Shown: in pieces, positions 35,215-45,090 of the stretch
Layout: each line of letters begins with the position of its first letter
Numbering within the stretch: position 1 is the stretch's first letter
Assembly (NCBI RefSeq): GCF_005870085.1
Contig: NZ_SZNM01000003.1
Coordinates: 248,001 to 312,000 of the forward strand
DNA from: Aquibacillus sediminis
GTDB taxonomy: Bacteria > Bacillota > Bacilli > Bacillales > Amphibacillaceae
DNA length: 64,000 bases
Direction: 5' to 3'
Position numbers and translations under genes: made by a program
Notes under the pieces: generated by a model
The model's database searches: none
What the model was told of the DNA's origin: nothing
What the model saw: only the letters and a program-made list of their open reading frames with translations

Positions 35215-37032
35215 TTATTCCATTTCCTCTAATAATTGTTCCATTTCTGTTAACTTCTCTTCAAATACATCTAGCGCAGACAAGATTGGTTGTTTCTCGG
35301 TCATGTCGACTCCAGCTTGTTTTAATACTTCAATCGGATAATCACTATTCCCAGCTTTTAAGAAACCTAAATAGCGTTCAACAGCAGGGTCTTTTTCTTT
35401 GAGAATTTGTGATGCTAGTGTTGTTGCAGCAGCATAACCTGTTGCATATTGATACACATAATAATTGTAATAAAAATGCGGGATACGAGCCCATTCTAAT
35501 CCAATTTCTTCATCTATTACAATATCATCACCAAAATATTTTTTATTAAGATCATAATAAACCTCCGTTAACTTATCAGCTGTCAATGCCTCCCCATTTT
35601 GATCCAGGATATGAATATTATGTTCAAACTCAGCAAACATTGTTTGACGGAATACCGTACCACGGAAGCCTTCCAAGAAATGATTTAATAAGAATAATTT
35701 TTCCTTTTGATCTTTCGTATTTTGAATCATATACTCATTCAGAAGTGCCTCATTACAAGTAGAAGCAACTTCGGCCACGAATATGGAGTAATTTCCATAA
35801 CGGAATGGCTGATGTTTGCGTGTATAATAGCTGTGAACGGAGTGACCAAGCTCATGTGCCAAAGTAAACAGGTTATTTAAGTTATTTTGCCAATTCAATA
35901 AAATATATGGATTGGTACCATAAGCACCTGAGGAATATGCTCCACTACGCTTTCCTTTATTTTCTTCGACATCAATCCAGCGATTCTCATAGCCCTCTTT
36001 TATGATTCCTACATATTCGTCTCCAAGTGGAGCAAGGCCTTTTAGCACGTGTTCTTGTGCTTTTTCATATGGAATTTTCATATCGACATCTTTGACTAAT
36101 GGTGTATACAAGTCATACATATGCACTTCATCAAGTGCTAAAACTTTCTTACGTACTGCAACATATCGATGCAATAGAGATAAACGTTCATTAATTGCTT
36201 CCACTAAATTATCATACACTTGTTCTGGAATCTTATTGTTATCAAGTGCTGATTGACGTGCAGACTCATAATTTCGAATCTTAGCATAAAAGTTATTTTT
36301 CTTGACAGCGCCTGACAAGGTTGATGAAAATGTATTTTTAAACTTACCAAACGTGTCATACATCGCTTTAAATGCCTCTTTACGGACTTGACGATCACTA
36401 GATTCCAAAAATCCTAAATAACGGCCATGTGTTAATTCAACATCATTTCCATCTTCATCTTTAATAACTGGGAACGTTAAATCTGCATTGTTTAGCATTC
36501 CAAATGTTTGTGCAGCATTGCCAGTCACTTCCGATGCTTCTGCTAACAGTTCCTCTTCTTTCTCACTTAAAATATGTGGACGCTGTCTAGTAATTTCATT
36601 TAGTGCATGTTGATAAAGCTTTAGTTCTTCTTTCTCCTCTAGAAAGTTTTTTAATTTTGTATCATCAATCGACAGAATTTCAGGTACAATAAAGCTCATT
36701 GCACTAGATACTTGCGTAATCAGATTTTCTGCTTTTGCATTTAATGCTTGATAAAAAGAATTCGTCGTGTCTTGGTCATATCTCATATGTGCGTATGTAA
36801 AAAGTTTGCCAATACGCTCTGATACCTCATCCTGAAGGGTCAACAATTCATACAAGTTTTGTGCTGATTGATCTAATTTACCTTGATACTCTTTAAAAGT
36901 CGGTACCTGTTGTTTAATCGCTTCTAGTTCTTGTTCCCATTGTTCATCAGTAGCAAAAATATCCTCTAATTTCCATGTTTTTTCTTCAGGTATTTCTTCT
37001 CTTTTTTTTATTTGTTTAGCAGATTGTGCCAA
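35215..37032 (-). CDS. pepF: Oligoendopeptidase F
   Basis: This 605-residue M3-family metallopeptidase carries the zinc motif HELGH in FTLAHELGHSVHSYYTR with the distal Glu in FVAEVASTCNEALLNEYM. The N-terminal helical domain (WKLEDIFATDEQWEQEL, RYDQDTTNSFYQALNAKAE) and ARIPHFYYNYYVYQYATGYAAA near the end are typical. It degrades oligopeptides of about 7-17 residues in the cytoplasm, fitting the nearby Opp peptide uptake. The start is TTG at 37030-37032, eight bases after AAGGAGG; ORF extension upstream is not protein-like. Confidence 0.96.
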   Translation of the reverse strand: MAQSAKQIKKREEIPEEKTWKLEDIFATDEQWEQELEAIKQQVPTFKEYQGKLDQSAQNLYELLTLQDEVSERIGKLFTYAHMRYDQDTTNSFYQALNAKAENLITQVSSAMSFIVPEILSIDDTKLKNFLEEKEELKLYQHALNEITRQRPHILSEKEEELLAEASEVTGNAAQTFGMLNNADLTFPVIKDEDGNDVELTHGRYLGFLESSDRQVRKEAFKAMYDTFGKFKNTFSSTLSGAVKKNNFYAKIRNYESARQSALDNNKIPEQVYDNLVEAINERLSLLHRYVAVRKKVLALDEVHMYDLYTPLVKDVDMKIPYEKAQEHVLKGLAPLGDEYVGIIKEGYENRWIDVEENKGKRSGAYSSGAYGTNPYILLNWQNNLNNLFTLAHELGHSVHSYYTRKHQPFRYGNYSIFVAEVASTCNEALLNEYMIQNTKDQKEKLFLLNHFLEGFRGTVFRQTMFAEFEHNIHILDQNGEALTADKLTEVYYDLNKKYFGDDIVIDEEIGLEWARIPHFYYNYYVYQYATGYAAATTLASQILKEKDPAVERYLGFLKAGNSDYPIEVLKQAGVDMTEKQPILSALDVFEEKLTEMEQLLEEME

Positions 37033-37164
37033 CTGTCCATCCTCCTTTTTCCTTCTACCTATATAATTTCTTGATAAAAAGCTAAAAACCTTTATAACTA
37101 TCCCTATCTTTTTATCACCTATTATTAGTATATCGAAACAAAACCAGATCATGCGAATAGTTGC

Positions 37165-38331
37165 TCATAATCCGCTATTCATTAATTGTTCCAACAGGCG
37201 ATGATCCGCATCAATCGCACGGTTGATATGGTGGTGACATGGAATTTCCTTTACTAATTTGTAGGTTATTGGACTTTCCTCATGCAAGTAATTTAATTGA
37301 ACAAGTAAGTGGAGATATTCCAAAACTGGATCATAGACAGGTTTGACAAGCGGGAAATATGAAGGAGGTAACTTGTCTTTTCTTATTAAACAATCACACA
37401 TCTGTTTGGTAACTTGCTTATATGGCGTTTGGAACAGATTTAAGACTAATCTGCTTTGCCAAATCCATGGTGGACTGTTCATGATGAATTGCCCCCGTAC
37501 AGGTAAATGTACAATAGATGGGAGTAAACTGGGATGCAAATGTTGAAGATAAAGCCACTGATTCCATTGACGTTGTTTGGAAGAATAACTACGTAATGGT
37601 TTAGTTCGAAGTCGTTCCTTTTCTATCTTCCATATTTGCAAAAGTTGATAGTTGCTCTTGCCGTTATAACGCCATAAGTCGGCCAATTTTAACCTAGTAA
37701 GTTTTTGAAACTGAAATTGTGCGTAGGATACATTTTTTCCTGTAGCTTGAATCGAATGAACAATTGATATATCTTTCGTTTTTGGACAATAAAAGTAAAA
37801 AGTCAGTGGGAGTTGCTTGGAGAATTGATGAAGAAACTTGTAGTCAGAAGCATTCGTTTGTAGTGAAAACTCTCCTTTTCGCTTCATTCGATTACCACCG
37901 AGGATCCATATTGGATGGATGTTTAATCGTTTGTAGCCTTTATTTCTGTGAATAAATTCCTCATGTGAAATGCGTGCACATTGGTACTCCACAACAATGG
38001 TCTTCGAGCCAATTTGAAATAACAAATCCGGCCTCTGATTAATAGTCGGTAAATATACTTCTAAACGCACATCAACCCCTTGATTCTTTAGCCAATAATA
38101 TAAATCAAGTTTACCATGTTCATGGTATTCACCCTCCCCGCTACTTGAAGATGGACAAGCGCTTTTCGCATAGTGGGCAAAGTGGGGAATCTTGTACTTA
38201 CCCGTCTTCATAATCACATGTTCCTTACAATGTGGACAGGAAAATGAATTTTGTTTCAGCTTTTCTAATTTGTGGGGTTCTAATAAAGCAGGGGTTAATA
38301 AATAGCCATTTTGATTCATTGCTTGTAGCAT
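37165..38331 (-). CDS. coiA: Competence protein CoiA family
   Basis: This 388-residue protein has an N-terminal zinc-finger-like FSCPHCKEHVIMKTGKYKIPHFAH, then a nuclease-like core: GEYHEHGKLDLYYWL, DVRLEVYLPTINQRPDLLFQ and IVVEYQCARISHEEFIHRN, with Asp and Glu-x-Gln in the order of PD-(D/E)xK-type nucleases. CoiA is needed for recombination of transforming DNA in Bacillus and Streptococcus. The start is ATG at 38329-38331 with GGAGG eight bases upstream. ComK control is expected in the genus, but I did not identify a site. Confidence 0.9.
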   Translation of the reverse strand: MLQAMNQNGYLLTPALLEPHKLEKLKQNSFSCPHCKEHVIMKTGKYKIPHFAHYAKSACPSSSSGEGEYHEHGKLDLYYWLKNQGVDVRLEVYLPTINQRPDLLFQIGSKTIVVEYQCARISHEEFIHRNKGYKRLNIHPIWILGGNRMKRKGEFSLQTNASDYKFLHQFSKQLPLTFYFYCPKTKDISIVHSIQATGKNVSYAQFQFQKLTRLKLADLWRYNGKSNYQLLQIWKIEKERLRTKPLRSYSSKQRQWNQWLYLQHLHPSLLPSIVHLPVRGQFIMNSPPWIWQSRLVLNLFQTPYKQVTKQMCDCLIRKDKLPPSYFPLVKPVYDPVLEYLHLLVQLNYLHEESPITYKLVKEIPCHHHINRAIDADHRLLEQLMNSGL

Positions 38332-38720
38332 TCCATACACCTCCACTTTTATATTTCGATAACAGAGGTATACTTCCTCTACTGATATGTGACGTCTATG
38401 TGACACTTTGTGATTTTCGATGACGTAGTTGATAGAAAATCCGATGTAATTTTACTATGCCTTTCTACAAATACTTAGTTTTTATCGCTTATACCATATA
38501 CTTACTTCTCTTAAGCTATGATTCATTATATATGCGGTTGAACCGAAAAAAGTACAAGCATGTAAGTAAGCGGAAAAAAAAGCGTCGTTGAACCAGAAAA
38601 CAATCAGCACTCAACTCAAATTGTCCTTAAATTTAAAACTTACGTCGGAGTTTATATTTTTTGTGACAACACAACATACTCTAAAAAAGAACAAAAAAAA
38701 GCATTCGCGCTATACGAATG
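38332..38720. other. Intergenic region coiA/mecA with inverted ACGTCGGA-type end motifs
   Basis: A motif of the CATCGGATTTTCTATCAAC kind (on the minus strand, 38421-38446) and TACGTCGGAGTTTATATT on the plus strand (38641-38668) face each other across about 200 bases. Similar pairs flank the tandem arrays near 1.7-2.2 kb and 60.65-60.94 kb. No gene seen. Confidence 0.45.
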
Positions 38721-38722
38721 CT
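38694..38722 (-). terminator. Terminator of mecA
   Basis: AGCATTCG / CGAATGCT stem with eight T on the minus-strand side; it touches the mecA stop. Confidence 0.93.
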
Positions 38723-39407
38723 AATCTTGCAATGGGAAGTACTCTTTAATTTGCGACAGTGCGTCAGCTTCAAAGATTGACTTCCCGTATTCTTGTAATC
38801 GGTATATCGTAACACTTGATTCTTTACCAAATTCTAAAATTTGGCTTAGCACGTTTTCTTGTTCTTCGTCCTCTAGATAATCATCTTCAAATTGAATTAA
38901 CAATAAATATTGACCTTCAAAATGATAAAGGCGGTCGGACACACCATCCACATTTGGGAAGTAATGACTTAACTGAATTACCTCTTCGAAATCATTGAAA
39001 CTTACTACGAATGATAATTCTTCCTCAAGCAATTTCATATCAAATTCTTCTTGATGGGATGTTCCAAATTTCTCGTCTAATAACGATTCAATTTTTTCAT
39101 CAACAGGCATATCAATCGTTTTTCCATTTTCCGTTGGTAATTCTAAATTCTGCCCATCTTTAGACAACTGGGCTTTTGTAACCACGATCTCTAGCCCTTT
39201 ATCAAGTGCTTGAACTTGTATCCATAATGGGCCATCTATATTAAAATCTTCTTCATTGTAATTGACTTCATCCATTACTTGCCAAAATAATTGTTCACTT
39301 TTCTCACGATTATACCAAATTTCTTCTCGGTCAAATCCACGATCTTCAATATCTAGATAGGAAATATAGAACTTTACCGTATTTTCATTAATTCTTTCTA
39401 TTTCCAT
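38721..39407 (-). CDS. mecA: ClpC adaptor protein MecA
   Basis: This 228-residue protein starts MEIERINENTVKFYISYLDIEDRGF, the MecA substrate-binding N-domain, followed by an acidic linker and a C-terminal ClpC-binding domain (LEEELSFVVSFNDFEEVIQLSHYFP, then YEF-like GQYLLLIQFED). MecA brings ComK and ComS to ClpCP and is inhibitory to competence. The start ATG has GGGAG upstream. It has its own terminator, and about 340 bases without other features separate it from spx. Confidence 0.95.
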   Translation of the reverse strand: MEIERINENTVKFYISYLDIEDRGFDREEIWYNREKSEQLFWQVMDEVNYNEEDFNIDGPLWIQVQALDKGLEIVVTKAQLSKDGQNLELPTENGKTIDMPVDEKIESLLDEKFGTSHQEEFDMKLLEEELSFVVSFNDFEEVIQLSHYFPNVDGVSDRLYHFEGQYLLLIQFEDDYLEDEEQENVLSQILEFGKESSVTIYRLQEYGKSIFEADALSQIKEYFPLQD

Positions 39408-39707
39408 CTCGCCACTCTCCCTTCTGATAAAATTTTAGGTGGAAGGGATACTTCACCTAGTTATACTCCTATTACCACCATACCCAATTATTACATGGAT
39501 CAATCATCATTTTATCTTAGTTTTATTTTATGATATTTTCTCCTGTTTGAAAACACATATTACTTATCTCTTTAAAAAACAGGCGAATTTCACAAATTTC
39601 ATGTTTGGATAATAGGCTATACTAAAGGATGATTAGTTTATTATTTTAACTTATTTCGATACATTTGTCACTAGTCCTGCCTTTGCAATCGATTGGTAGT
39701 ATATAGA

Positions 39708-39744
39708 AAAAAACGCAGACCTCCATCTTAAAAGATCTGCGCTT
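39708..39744 (-). terminator. Terminator of spx
   Basis: CGCAGATC...GGTCTGCG arms followed by seven T on the minus strand. The remainder of 39408-39748 shows no gene. Confidence 0.88.
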
Positions 39745-39748
39745 ATGT

Positions 39749-40144
39749 TTAGTTAACCATTCGTTGTGCTTCACGAAGCTGGAATGTTCGAACCGTTCGA
39801 GGTAGAAAACGTCTAATTTCATCCTCATTATAGCCGACTTGAAGACGTTTTTCATCAAGAATAATCGGACGACGAAGAAGTCCTGGATTTTCTTGGATCA
39901 GTTCAAATAAATCTTTCATCGGCATCTGATCTAAATTAATATTAAGCTTTTGAAAAACCTTTGATCTAGTTGAAATAATTTCGTCCGTTCCATCCTCTGT
40001 CATTCTTAGAATTTCTTTAATCTCATCTAATGTCAGTGCATCGGAGAAAATATTTCGTTCATGGAATGGTATATCGTGTTCTTCGAGCCATGCTTTTGCT
40101 TTGCGACAAGATGTACAACTTGGTGAGGTATAAAGTGTTACCAT
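39749..40144 (-). CDS. spx: Redox-sensing transcription regulator Spx
   Basis: This 131-residue ArsC-fold protein has the CxxC switch (Cys10, Cys13 in [12 protein letters not shown]), the RNA-polymerase-alpha-binding region around [41 protein letters not shown], and the C-terminal [10 protein letters not shown] where the ClpXP-recognised end lies. Length equals B. subtilis Spx. Under thiol stress it binds alpha-CTD and turns on thioredoxin genes. The start is ATG at 40142-40144 after GAGGAG; the longer frame has no binding site. YjbH, its proteolytic adaptor, is also encoded in this window. Confidence 0.97.
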   Translation of the reverse strand: MVTLYTSPSCTSCRKAKAWLEEHDIPFHERNIFSDALTLDEIKEILRMTEDGTDEIISTRSKVFQKLNINLDQMPMKDLFELIQENPGLLRRPIILDEKRLQVGYNEDEIRRFLPRTVRTFQLREAQRMVN

Positions 40145-40373
40145 TGAAACTTCACTCCTCAATATATAAATTTTTTAATTTATAGTAACTACTAATGAAT
40201 TGAAGACTTTATTAAATTAAAATAACTTTAAATAACCTTCTATCTACAGTATACTACAATTGTCAACTCAAAGGTAGAGAATTCTATAATTTTTTTAAAA
40301 TTTATGTAATTTTTTTGACTTTTCCATACCTTTTAGAAATACCCTATTTCTGAACATAATAAACCCAAAAATG

Positions 40374-40413
40374 AAAACTCCCCTAGTTCCCAATGATGGT
40401 AACGCGGGAGTTT
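40374..40413 (-). terminator. Terminator of yjbC
   Basis: Minus-strand AAACTCCC ... GGGAGTTT stem with T-rich sequence after it. It would limit read-through from yjbC into spx, although spx is expected to have its own promoter. Confidence 0.7.
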
Positions 40414-40429
40414 AGTTAGCATCATATCT

Positions 40430-41023
40430 TTATTTACTATTTTTTTCATCAATTGCATCATATATGTTTTCAATATCACGATCATCATCATAAGTAAGTA
40501 CCTCATCAACAGGTTGATAGGGCTTACCATATATTTCTTCATCTTTATAAGTGTGAATGTCCTCATACATTTTTTTCATTTGCTTATAGATCGTTTCTTC
40601 ACCTTCATCATTTGGGGACCAATATAGGATTTCTAACGGACTTTCCTCATTCGTCGCTAACGATCTCCTAGAGTAACCAATTGACTGCGCGTGTTGAAAG
40701 CCTTCTCTTTGATAGAATCGAAGTCGCTTTTGTGAATCCGAATCCTTATAGTCAAACGGTTCTACTTCTAAAATAATTGGCTTATTTTTTTTCTTTAGTT
40801 TTTCAATTAATTGACTTCCTAAGCCTTGACCTCTGGCAGCATTTGATACAAATACATAATCAATAAAGATAAATGTTTCAAATTCCGCATACATTAAAAC
40901 ATGATTAGGACCTTCATCTTTATGATAAACGTCTCCTTTTTCCTTCAAAAGCATTTCCATATGTTCCTTTGACTTCATTTCTTCAATTGGAAAATACTCA
41001 TTCAACTTTTCATACCAATTCAT
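40430..41023 (-). CDS. yjbC: GNAT-family protein YjbC
   Basis: This 197-residue protein matches B. subtilis YjbC throughout (MNWYEKLNEYFPIEEMKS, YHKDEGPNHVLMYAEFETFIFIDY, RGQGLGSQLIEKLKKKNKPI, LRFYQREGFQHAQSIGYSRRS). RGQGLG is the acetyl-CoA loop. It lies just upstream of spx on the same strand as in B. subtilis, where yjbC-spx is a stress-inducible pair. The biochemical substrate is unknown. The start is ATG at 41021-41023. Confidence 0.93.
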   Translation of the reverse strand: MNWYEKLNEYFPIEEMKSKEHMEMLLKEKGDVYHKDEGPNHVLMYAEFETFIFIDYVFVSNAARGQGLGSQLIEKLKKKNKPIILEVEPFDYKDSDSQKRLRFYQREGFQHAQSIGYSRRSLATNEESPLEILYWSPNDEGEETIYKQMKKMYEDIHTYKDEEIYGKPYQPVDEVLTYDDDRDIENIYDAIDEKNSK

Positions 41024-41424
41024 TGATCTACTCCCTTAACAAGTTTATAGTGATCAAACTGTGAAAAAAATTCATGAAACTTAGAAACCATTAAGTTATG
41101 CACGAAGGATTACTTATATTACACAATTAACTTATTTAAAATGAAAATCTCCCTTCATTAGTATAACGAATATCTCTCTAATTGTTAACATTTTTTACCA
41201 TAAAGTTTTTTAAAATTTCGGCAATAAGTATTAGTTTGACCAAAATGACTAGAAATATTTACATGGAATAAAGTTTTTTTTCATCCGTTTCTGTATAATA
41301 TCTTCACATTAGAATACTTCATTTTTACGGATGAAGCGGGTTCTCATTTCGCTCTTTTCACCTGTTGATCCGCAGTCTGTAATTATTATGACCAAATACT
41401 TTCCTAATAAGCACACAAAGTAAA

Positions 41425-41587
41425 TAAAGTGAAACTTCAATCAGTGGATTTTTTCTCTCCGCAAAGAAAAGAACCGCAGACCCTAAATCAATCGGGAAGA
41501 ATGAGAAAGTTACACCCACTTAGTAAACCTCTCGATTCCATTTCATGTTTGGAATTGGGATTCTTACAGACGATTACACCGGGATAA
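41425..41587 (+). repeat. Structured dispersed element, copy 4 (163 bp, diverged)
   Basis: It has the AATAAAGTGAAACTTCAATC left end and the GATTACACCGGGATAAAC right end. The first stem has lost its right arm, while the third stem (ACCCACTTAG ... GGAATTGGGAT) is decayed. The rest of 41024-41603 holds the yjbC promoter region and no gene. Confidence 0.7.
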
Positions 41588-41603
41588 ACAACTATATAAA
41601 AAA

Positions 41604-41633
41604 AACCCTTGTCAATCTAAAGACAAGGGGGGA
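41604..41633 (-). terminator. Terminator of the DUF4015 gene
   Basis: CCCTTGTC / GACAAGGG arms with an eight-base loop and seven T on the minus strand. Confidence 0.95.
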
Positions 41634-41637
41634 TTAT

Positions 41638-42855
41638 TTAATCCAATGGTGTATAATCGACATTCTCTGTGTATTTATTGGATGAATTCCATAGTAGAAA
41701 TTCCTGAATACCATTTTCATTTAGTGCTTTTATTTGTGCTTCTACTTCCTCTTTATCATATTGTTTGGTTGGGCCGCTATATAGCCATGGAGCTTCAAAG
41801 TCTTGAATCCACGGACGTGATAGTGGGGATTCCTCTAACTCGCCTAATACTTCGTTTTCAACTTTAGCATACTCATTTACTAGACGATATGGTTCTTCAT
41901 CCGGAAAATCTATTCCAAAATATGATGTCCAGTGACTTGGATAAATCATTGATGAGATTACGTCGACATTTGAAGAGATTTTAGAGAAATTTTGACCAAT
42001 TCCTGGTGTCTCTTCAATAGTAGCAGCATATCCAAAGATATCAACCGAAACATCTACACCATAGTATTGTAATTCTTCCCGTGCATATGCCACAAAATCT
42101 GTAACAGCTTTAACACGCTTTTTAATATTATTCATGTCAACATCTTTATAATCACCAAGGTCATACTCTAACATCTCGTCTCTTCGTTCAAAACCTTCTG
42201 GGAAGCGGACATAGTCAAACTGTATATCTTGAAAGCCTAGTTCTGCGGCCATCTTAGCTATTTCCACATTATACTCCCATACTTCAGTTTGGAAAGGACT
42301 TACAAACGACTCACCTTTACTATTAGCCCAAACCTGACCATTCTCTGTAAAGGATAAATCCGGACGTTTCTCTGCTAAATTAGTATCTTTGAAAACTACA
42401 ACCCGTGCTATCGGATAAATACCTTTTTCCTCTAGTACTTCCAACATTTCTCTTGGGTCGTCGATATAGTTTTTAGCCATGTCTTCGTAGGGATGTCCCT
42501 CTTCAAGTTTAAAGGTTAAATTACCATGATCATCTTTAATGTCAATTACCATTGAATTAAGTTCTGTTTCGTCAACAAAATCAAGTAGGCTTTCAAACCT
42601 TGCCCCTCCAGCTGAATTACCTGTCAGGTAAATCCCTCTAACAGCATCAGGGTATTCAAATGTTAAGCCAGAATCATAATAAAAGCGTTTGATCTTATTC
42701 GGTATATCGCGTTTTGTTAATTGTATCATCCGCTCGGAATGATCGTTTGCTGTCAAAACTTCAGTTTCTTCCGCTTCATGTGTCGTAGTCGGAATAACTA
42801 CCCCTAGCAGGAGAACAGTAATGAAGATGACGAAACGCAGTTGTTTTTTCTCCAT
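41638..42855 (-). CDS. Secreted putative glycoside hydrolase (DUF4015)
   Basis: This 405-residue protein has a signal peptide or anchor (KQLRFVIFITVLLLGVVIPTT) and a TIM-barrel-like DUF4015 domain: VRGIYLTGNSAGG, NSMVIDIKDDHGNL, PIARVVVFKDTNLAEKRPDL, GFQDIQFDYVRFPEG, VDVSVDIFGYAA, DVISSMIYPSHW and a terminal FLLWNSSNKYT. The acidic residues at strand ends (IDIKDD, FDYVRFPE) would be catalytic. No substrate has been assigned to this family to my knowledge; a cell-wall polymer is plausible. The start is ATG at 42853-42855, after GGGAG. Confidence 0.85.
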   Translation of the reverse strand: MEKKQLRFVIFITVLLLGVVIPTTTHEAEETEVLTANDHSERMIQLTKRDIPNKIKRFYYDSGLTFEYPDAVRGIYLTGNSAGGARFESLLDFVDETELNSMVIDIKDDHGNLTFKLEEGHPYEDMAKNYIDDPREMLEVLEEKGIYPIARVVVFKDTNLAEKRPDLSFTENGQVWANSKGESFVSPFQTEVWEYNVEIAKMAAELGFQDIQFDYVRFPEGFERRDEMLEYDLGDYKDVDMNNIKKRVKAVTDFVAYAREELQYYGVDVSVDIFGYAATIEETPGIGQNFSKISSNVDVISSMIYPSHWTSYFGIDFPDEEPYRLVNEYAKVENEVLGELEESPLSRPWIQDFEAPWLYSGPTKQYDKEEVEAQIKALNENGIQEFLLWNSSNKYTENVDYTPLD

Positions 42856-42983
42856 TAGAATCAAGCTCCCATAAATTTGTTTAGTTATTTCTATTATATA
42901 AGAGAAAACCTTCGAATAGTAAAAAAAATTGAAAGTTTTTTTGGTAATTTTTATTTGTCTGTCTGTATGTATTGATTGATACT

Positions 42984-43020
42984 AAAATAGCCCTTTCCAA
43001 TCAATGGTAAGGGCTATTTT
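42984..43020 (-). terminator. Terminator of the opp operon
   Basis: AAAATAGCCCTT and AAGGGCTATTTT arms around a 13-base loop, on the 3' side of oppF. Confidence 0.93.
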
Positions 43021-43076
43021 AGTAAAAAAGTTAATTAAAACTGTTGGTGATTTATTTCAGCGACCAGCATTAAGAA

Positions 43077-44012
43077 TTACTTGTTATCAAGTTCTTTCTT
43101 ATATGCTTCAAATTCTTTAGTCGTACATAATACCCAATGACGTGGACGAACTTCGCGAAACTCCGGTTCTTCACTTGTATCATGTTGACTAGGATCATAG
43201 CGATGACGAATACGTTCGCGTTCATAATCTGGATCTGGTAAAGGAATGGCAGATAATAAAGATTTCGTATACGGATGAATTGGATTTTTATACAATTCAT
43301 CACTATCTGCTAATTCCACCATTTTACCAAAGTACATCACACCAATTCGGTCACTTATATATTTTACCATTGACAAGTCATGAGCAATGAACAAATAAGT
43401 TAAGTTTTTCTCTTTTTGTAACTTCTTCAATAAGTTAACAACTTGCGCTTGAATGGAAACATCAAGTGCAGAAATTGGCTCATCGGCAATAATAAATTCC
43501 GGTTCTACCGCTAAGGCACGAGCAATCCCTAAACGTTGACGTTGCCCACCACTAAACTCGTGTGGGTAACGAGTTGCATGCTGTTTCTCCAAACCAACTG
43601 TTTCTAACAATTCGTACACTTTATCTTTACGATCATTTTCATTTTCAGCAAGACCATGTACATCGATTCCTTCTGCAATAATGTCCATTACTGTCATACG
43701 TGGGTTCAATGAGGAATATGGGTCTTGGAAAATCATTTGCATTTGGCGGTTGAATTTTTTTAGGTCTGTTTGGGATTTTCGATCTTGAACATTTTCCCCT
43801 TTAAATAACACTTCTCCATCAGTAGCATTATAAAGACGAATAATTGTACGGCCTGTCGTAGATTTTCCACAACCAGACTCACCAACAAGTCCGAAAGTTT
43901 CCCCTTTATAGATATCAAAGTTTATTCCATCAACCGCTTTTACAACACTATGGCGACCTGTCTTAAAATATTGCTTTAAATCTTTTATTTCAAGTAATTT
44001 CTCTTCACTCAT
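43077..44012 (-). CDS. oppF: Oligopeptide ABC transporter ATP-binding protein OppF
   Basis: This 311-residue ABC ATPase has Walker A GESGCGKST, Q-loop QMIFQDPYSSLNPRM, signature SGGQRQRLGIARAL, Walker B EFIIADEPISALD and the switch His in FIAHDLSMV. The C-terminal oligopeptide-transporter extension (YTKSLLSAIPLPDPDYERER) is present. With OppD it drives the OppBC permease. Its ATG overlaps the oppD stop as ATGA, so they are coupled. Confidence 0.96.
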   Translation of the reverse strand: MSEEKLLEIKDLKQYFKTGRHSVVKAVDGINFDIYKGETFGLVGESGCGKSTTGRTIIRLYNATDGEVLFKGENVQDRKSQTDLKKFNRQMQMIFQDPYSSLNPRMTVMDIIAEGIDVHGLAENENDRKDKVYELLETVGLEKQHATRYPHEFSGGQRQRLGIARALAVEPEFIIADEPISALDVSIQAQVVNLLKKLQKEKNLTYLFIAHDLSMVKYISDRIGVMYFGKMVELADSDELYKNPIHPYTKSLLSAIPLPDPDYERERIRHRYDPSQHDTSEEPEFREVRPRHWVLCTTKEFEAYKKELDNK

Positions 44013-45073
44013 TGTTTTTCACCTTCCCCGCTATCAGAACTCTTGGAAATGTCTTTCATTCTACGCTTCACTGAAGCAGGAATCTCAACTTCTGGTGCAT
44101 ATTCGTGTAATAACCATGTTGCTGCAAAGTGTGTTTCAGATCCTGGTACTGGGTACATTGGTGGTTGCTCGTGAAAATCAATTTCCAATGCAAACTTATT
44201 TCTTGGAGCAAATGCATCCCCTTTTGGTGGATGTAGTAAATCTGGAGGTGTACCAGGAATGGCAAACAACTCCTCTTCCTCACTATCAAGGGTAGGCATT
44301 GACCCTAATAATCCCCAAGTATATGGATGTTTTGGATTATAGAAAACATCATCAACAGTACCAACTTCTACAATCTTTCCAGCATACATAACAGCTACAC
44401 GATCTGCGATATTAGCTACTACACCTAAATCATGTGTAATAAATATAATCGAAGTATCTGTCTTTTTCTGAATATCTTTCATCAAATCTAAAATTTCAGC
44501 TTGTATGGTTACGTCTAATGCGGTAGTAGGTTCATCGGCAATTAACACTTTTGGATTACATGCAAGTGCAATCGCGATTACTACACGTTGTCTCATTCCA
44601 CCTGAAAACTGGTGTGGATATTGATTAATTCGTTCATGTGGATTAGGAATTTGCACCAATTCCAATAGTTCAATGGCACGTTTCTTTGCTTGTGTTTTCC
44701 CCATTTTTTGGTGCTTAATTAAACCTTCCATAATTTGTGCCCCAACTTTCATCGTTGGGTTTAAAGATGTCATTGGATCTTGGAAAATCATTGACATGTC
44801 TTTTCCTCGAATCTTTTGCATCTGTTTTGGAGTTTTCTTAGCTAGGTCGTCCCCTTCAAACAGAATTTGTCCATCTTTAATATATCCATGGGGCTCAGGA
44901 AGTAGACGCATCAATGCTTTGGTTGTCACCGATTTACCTGATCCTGATTCACCAACAATCGCTAAGGTTTCCCCTTTATTCAGATCAAATTCAACACCCC
45001 GTACAGCTTGTACTTCCCCACTGTAGGTGTCGAAAGAAACTCTTAAATTTTTCACTTCTAAAATCTTTTCCAT
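44009..45073 (-). CDS. oppD: Oligopeptide ABC transporter ATP-binding protein OppD
   Basis: This 354-residue ABC ATPase has Walker A GESGSGKSV, SMIFQDPMTSLNPTM, signature FSGGMRQRVVIAIALA, Walker B KVLIADEPTTALD and IFITHDLGVV, with the C-terminal oligopeptide-binding region (PYTWGLLGSMPTLDSEEEEL, then GTPPDLLHPPKGDAFAPRNKFA). The usual cysteine cluster that holds an Fe-S site in some OppD/DppD C-termini (GCPFAPRC) is replaced here by residues without Cys. The start is ATG at 45071-45073 after AGGTG. Confidence 0.96.
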   Translation of the reverse strand: MEKILEVKNLRVSFDTYSGEVQAVRGVEFDLNKGETLAIVGESGSGKSVTTKALMRLLPEPHGYIKDGQILFEGDDLAKKTPKQMQKIRGKDMSMIFQDPMTSLNPTMKVGAQIMEGLIKHQKMGKTQAKKRAIELLELVQIPNPHERINQYPHQFSGGMRQRVVIAIALACNPKVLIADEPTTALDVTIQAEILDLMKDIQKKTDTSIIFITHDLGVVANIADRVAVMYAGKIVEVGTVDDVFYNPKHPYTWGLLGSMPTLDSEEEELFAIPGTPPDLLHPPKGDAFAPRNKFALEIDFHEQPPMYPVPGSETHFAATWLLHEYAPEVEIPASVKRRMKDISKSSDSGEGEKQ

Positions 45074-45090
45074 TTCAAGCACCTACCTTT

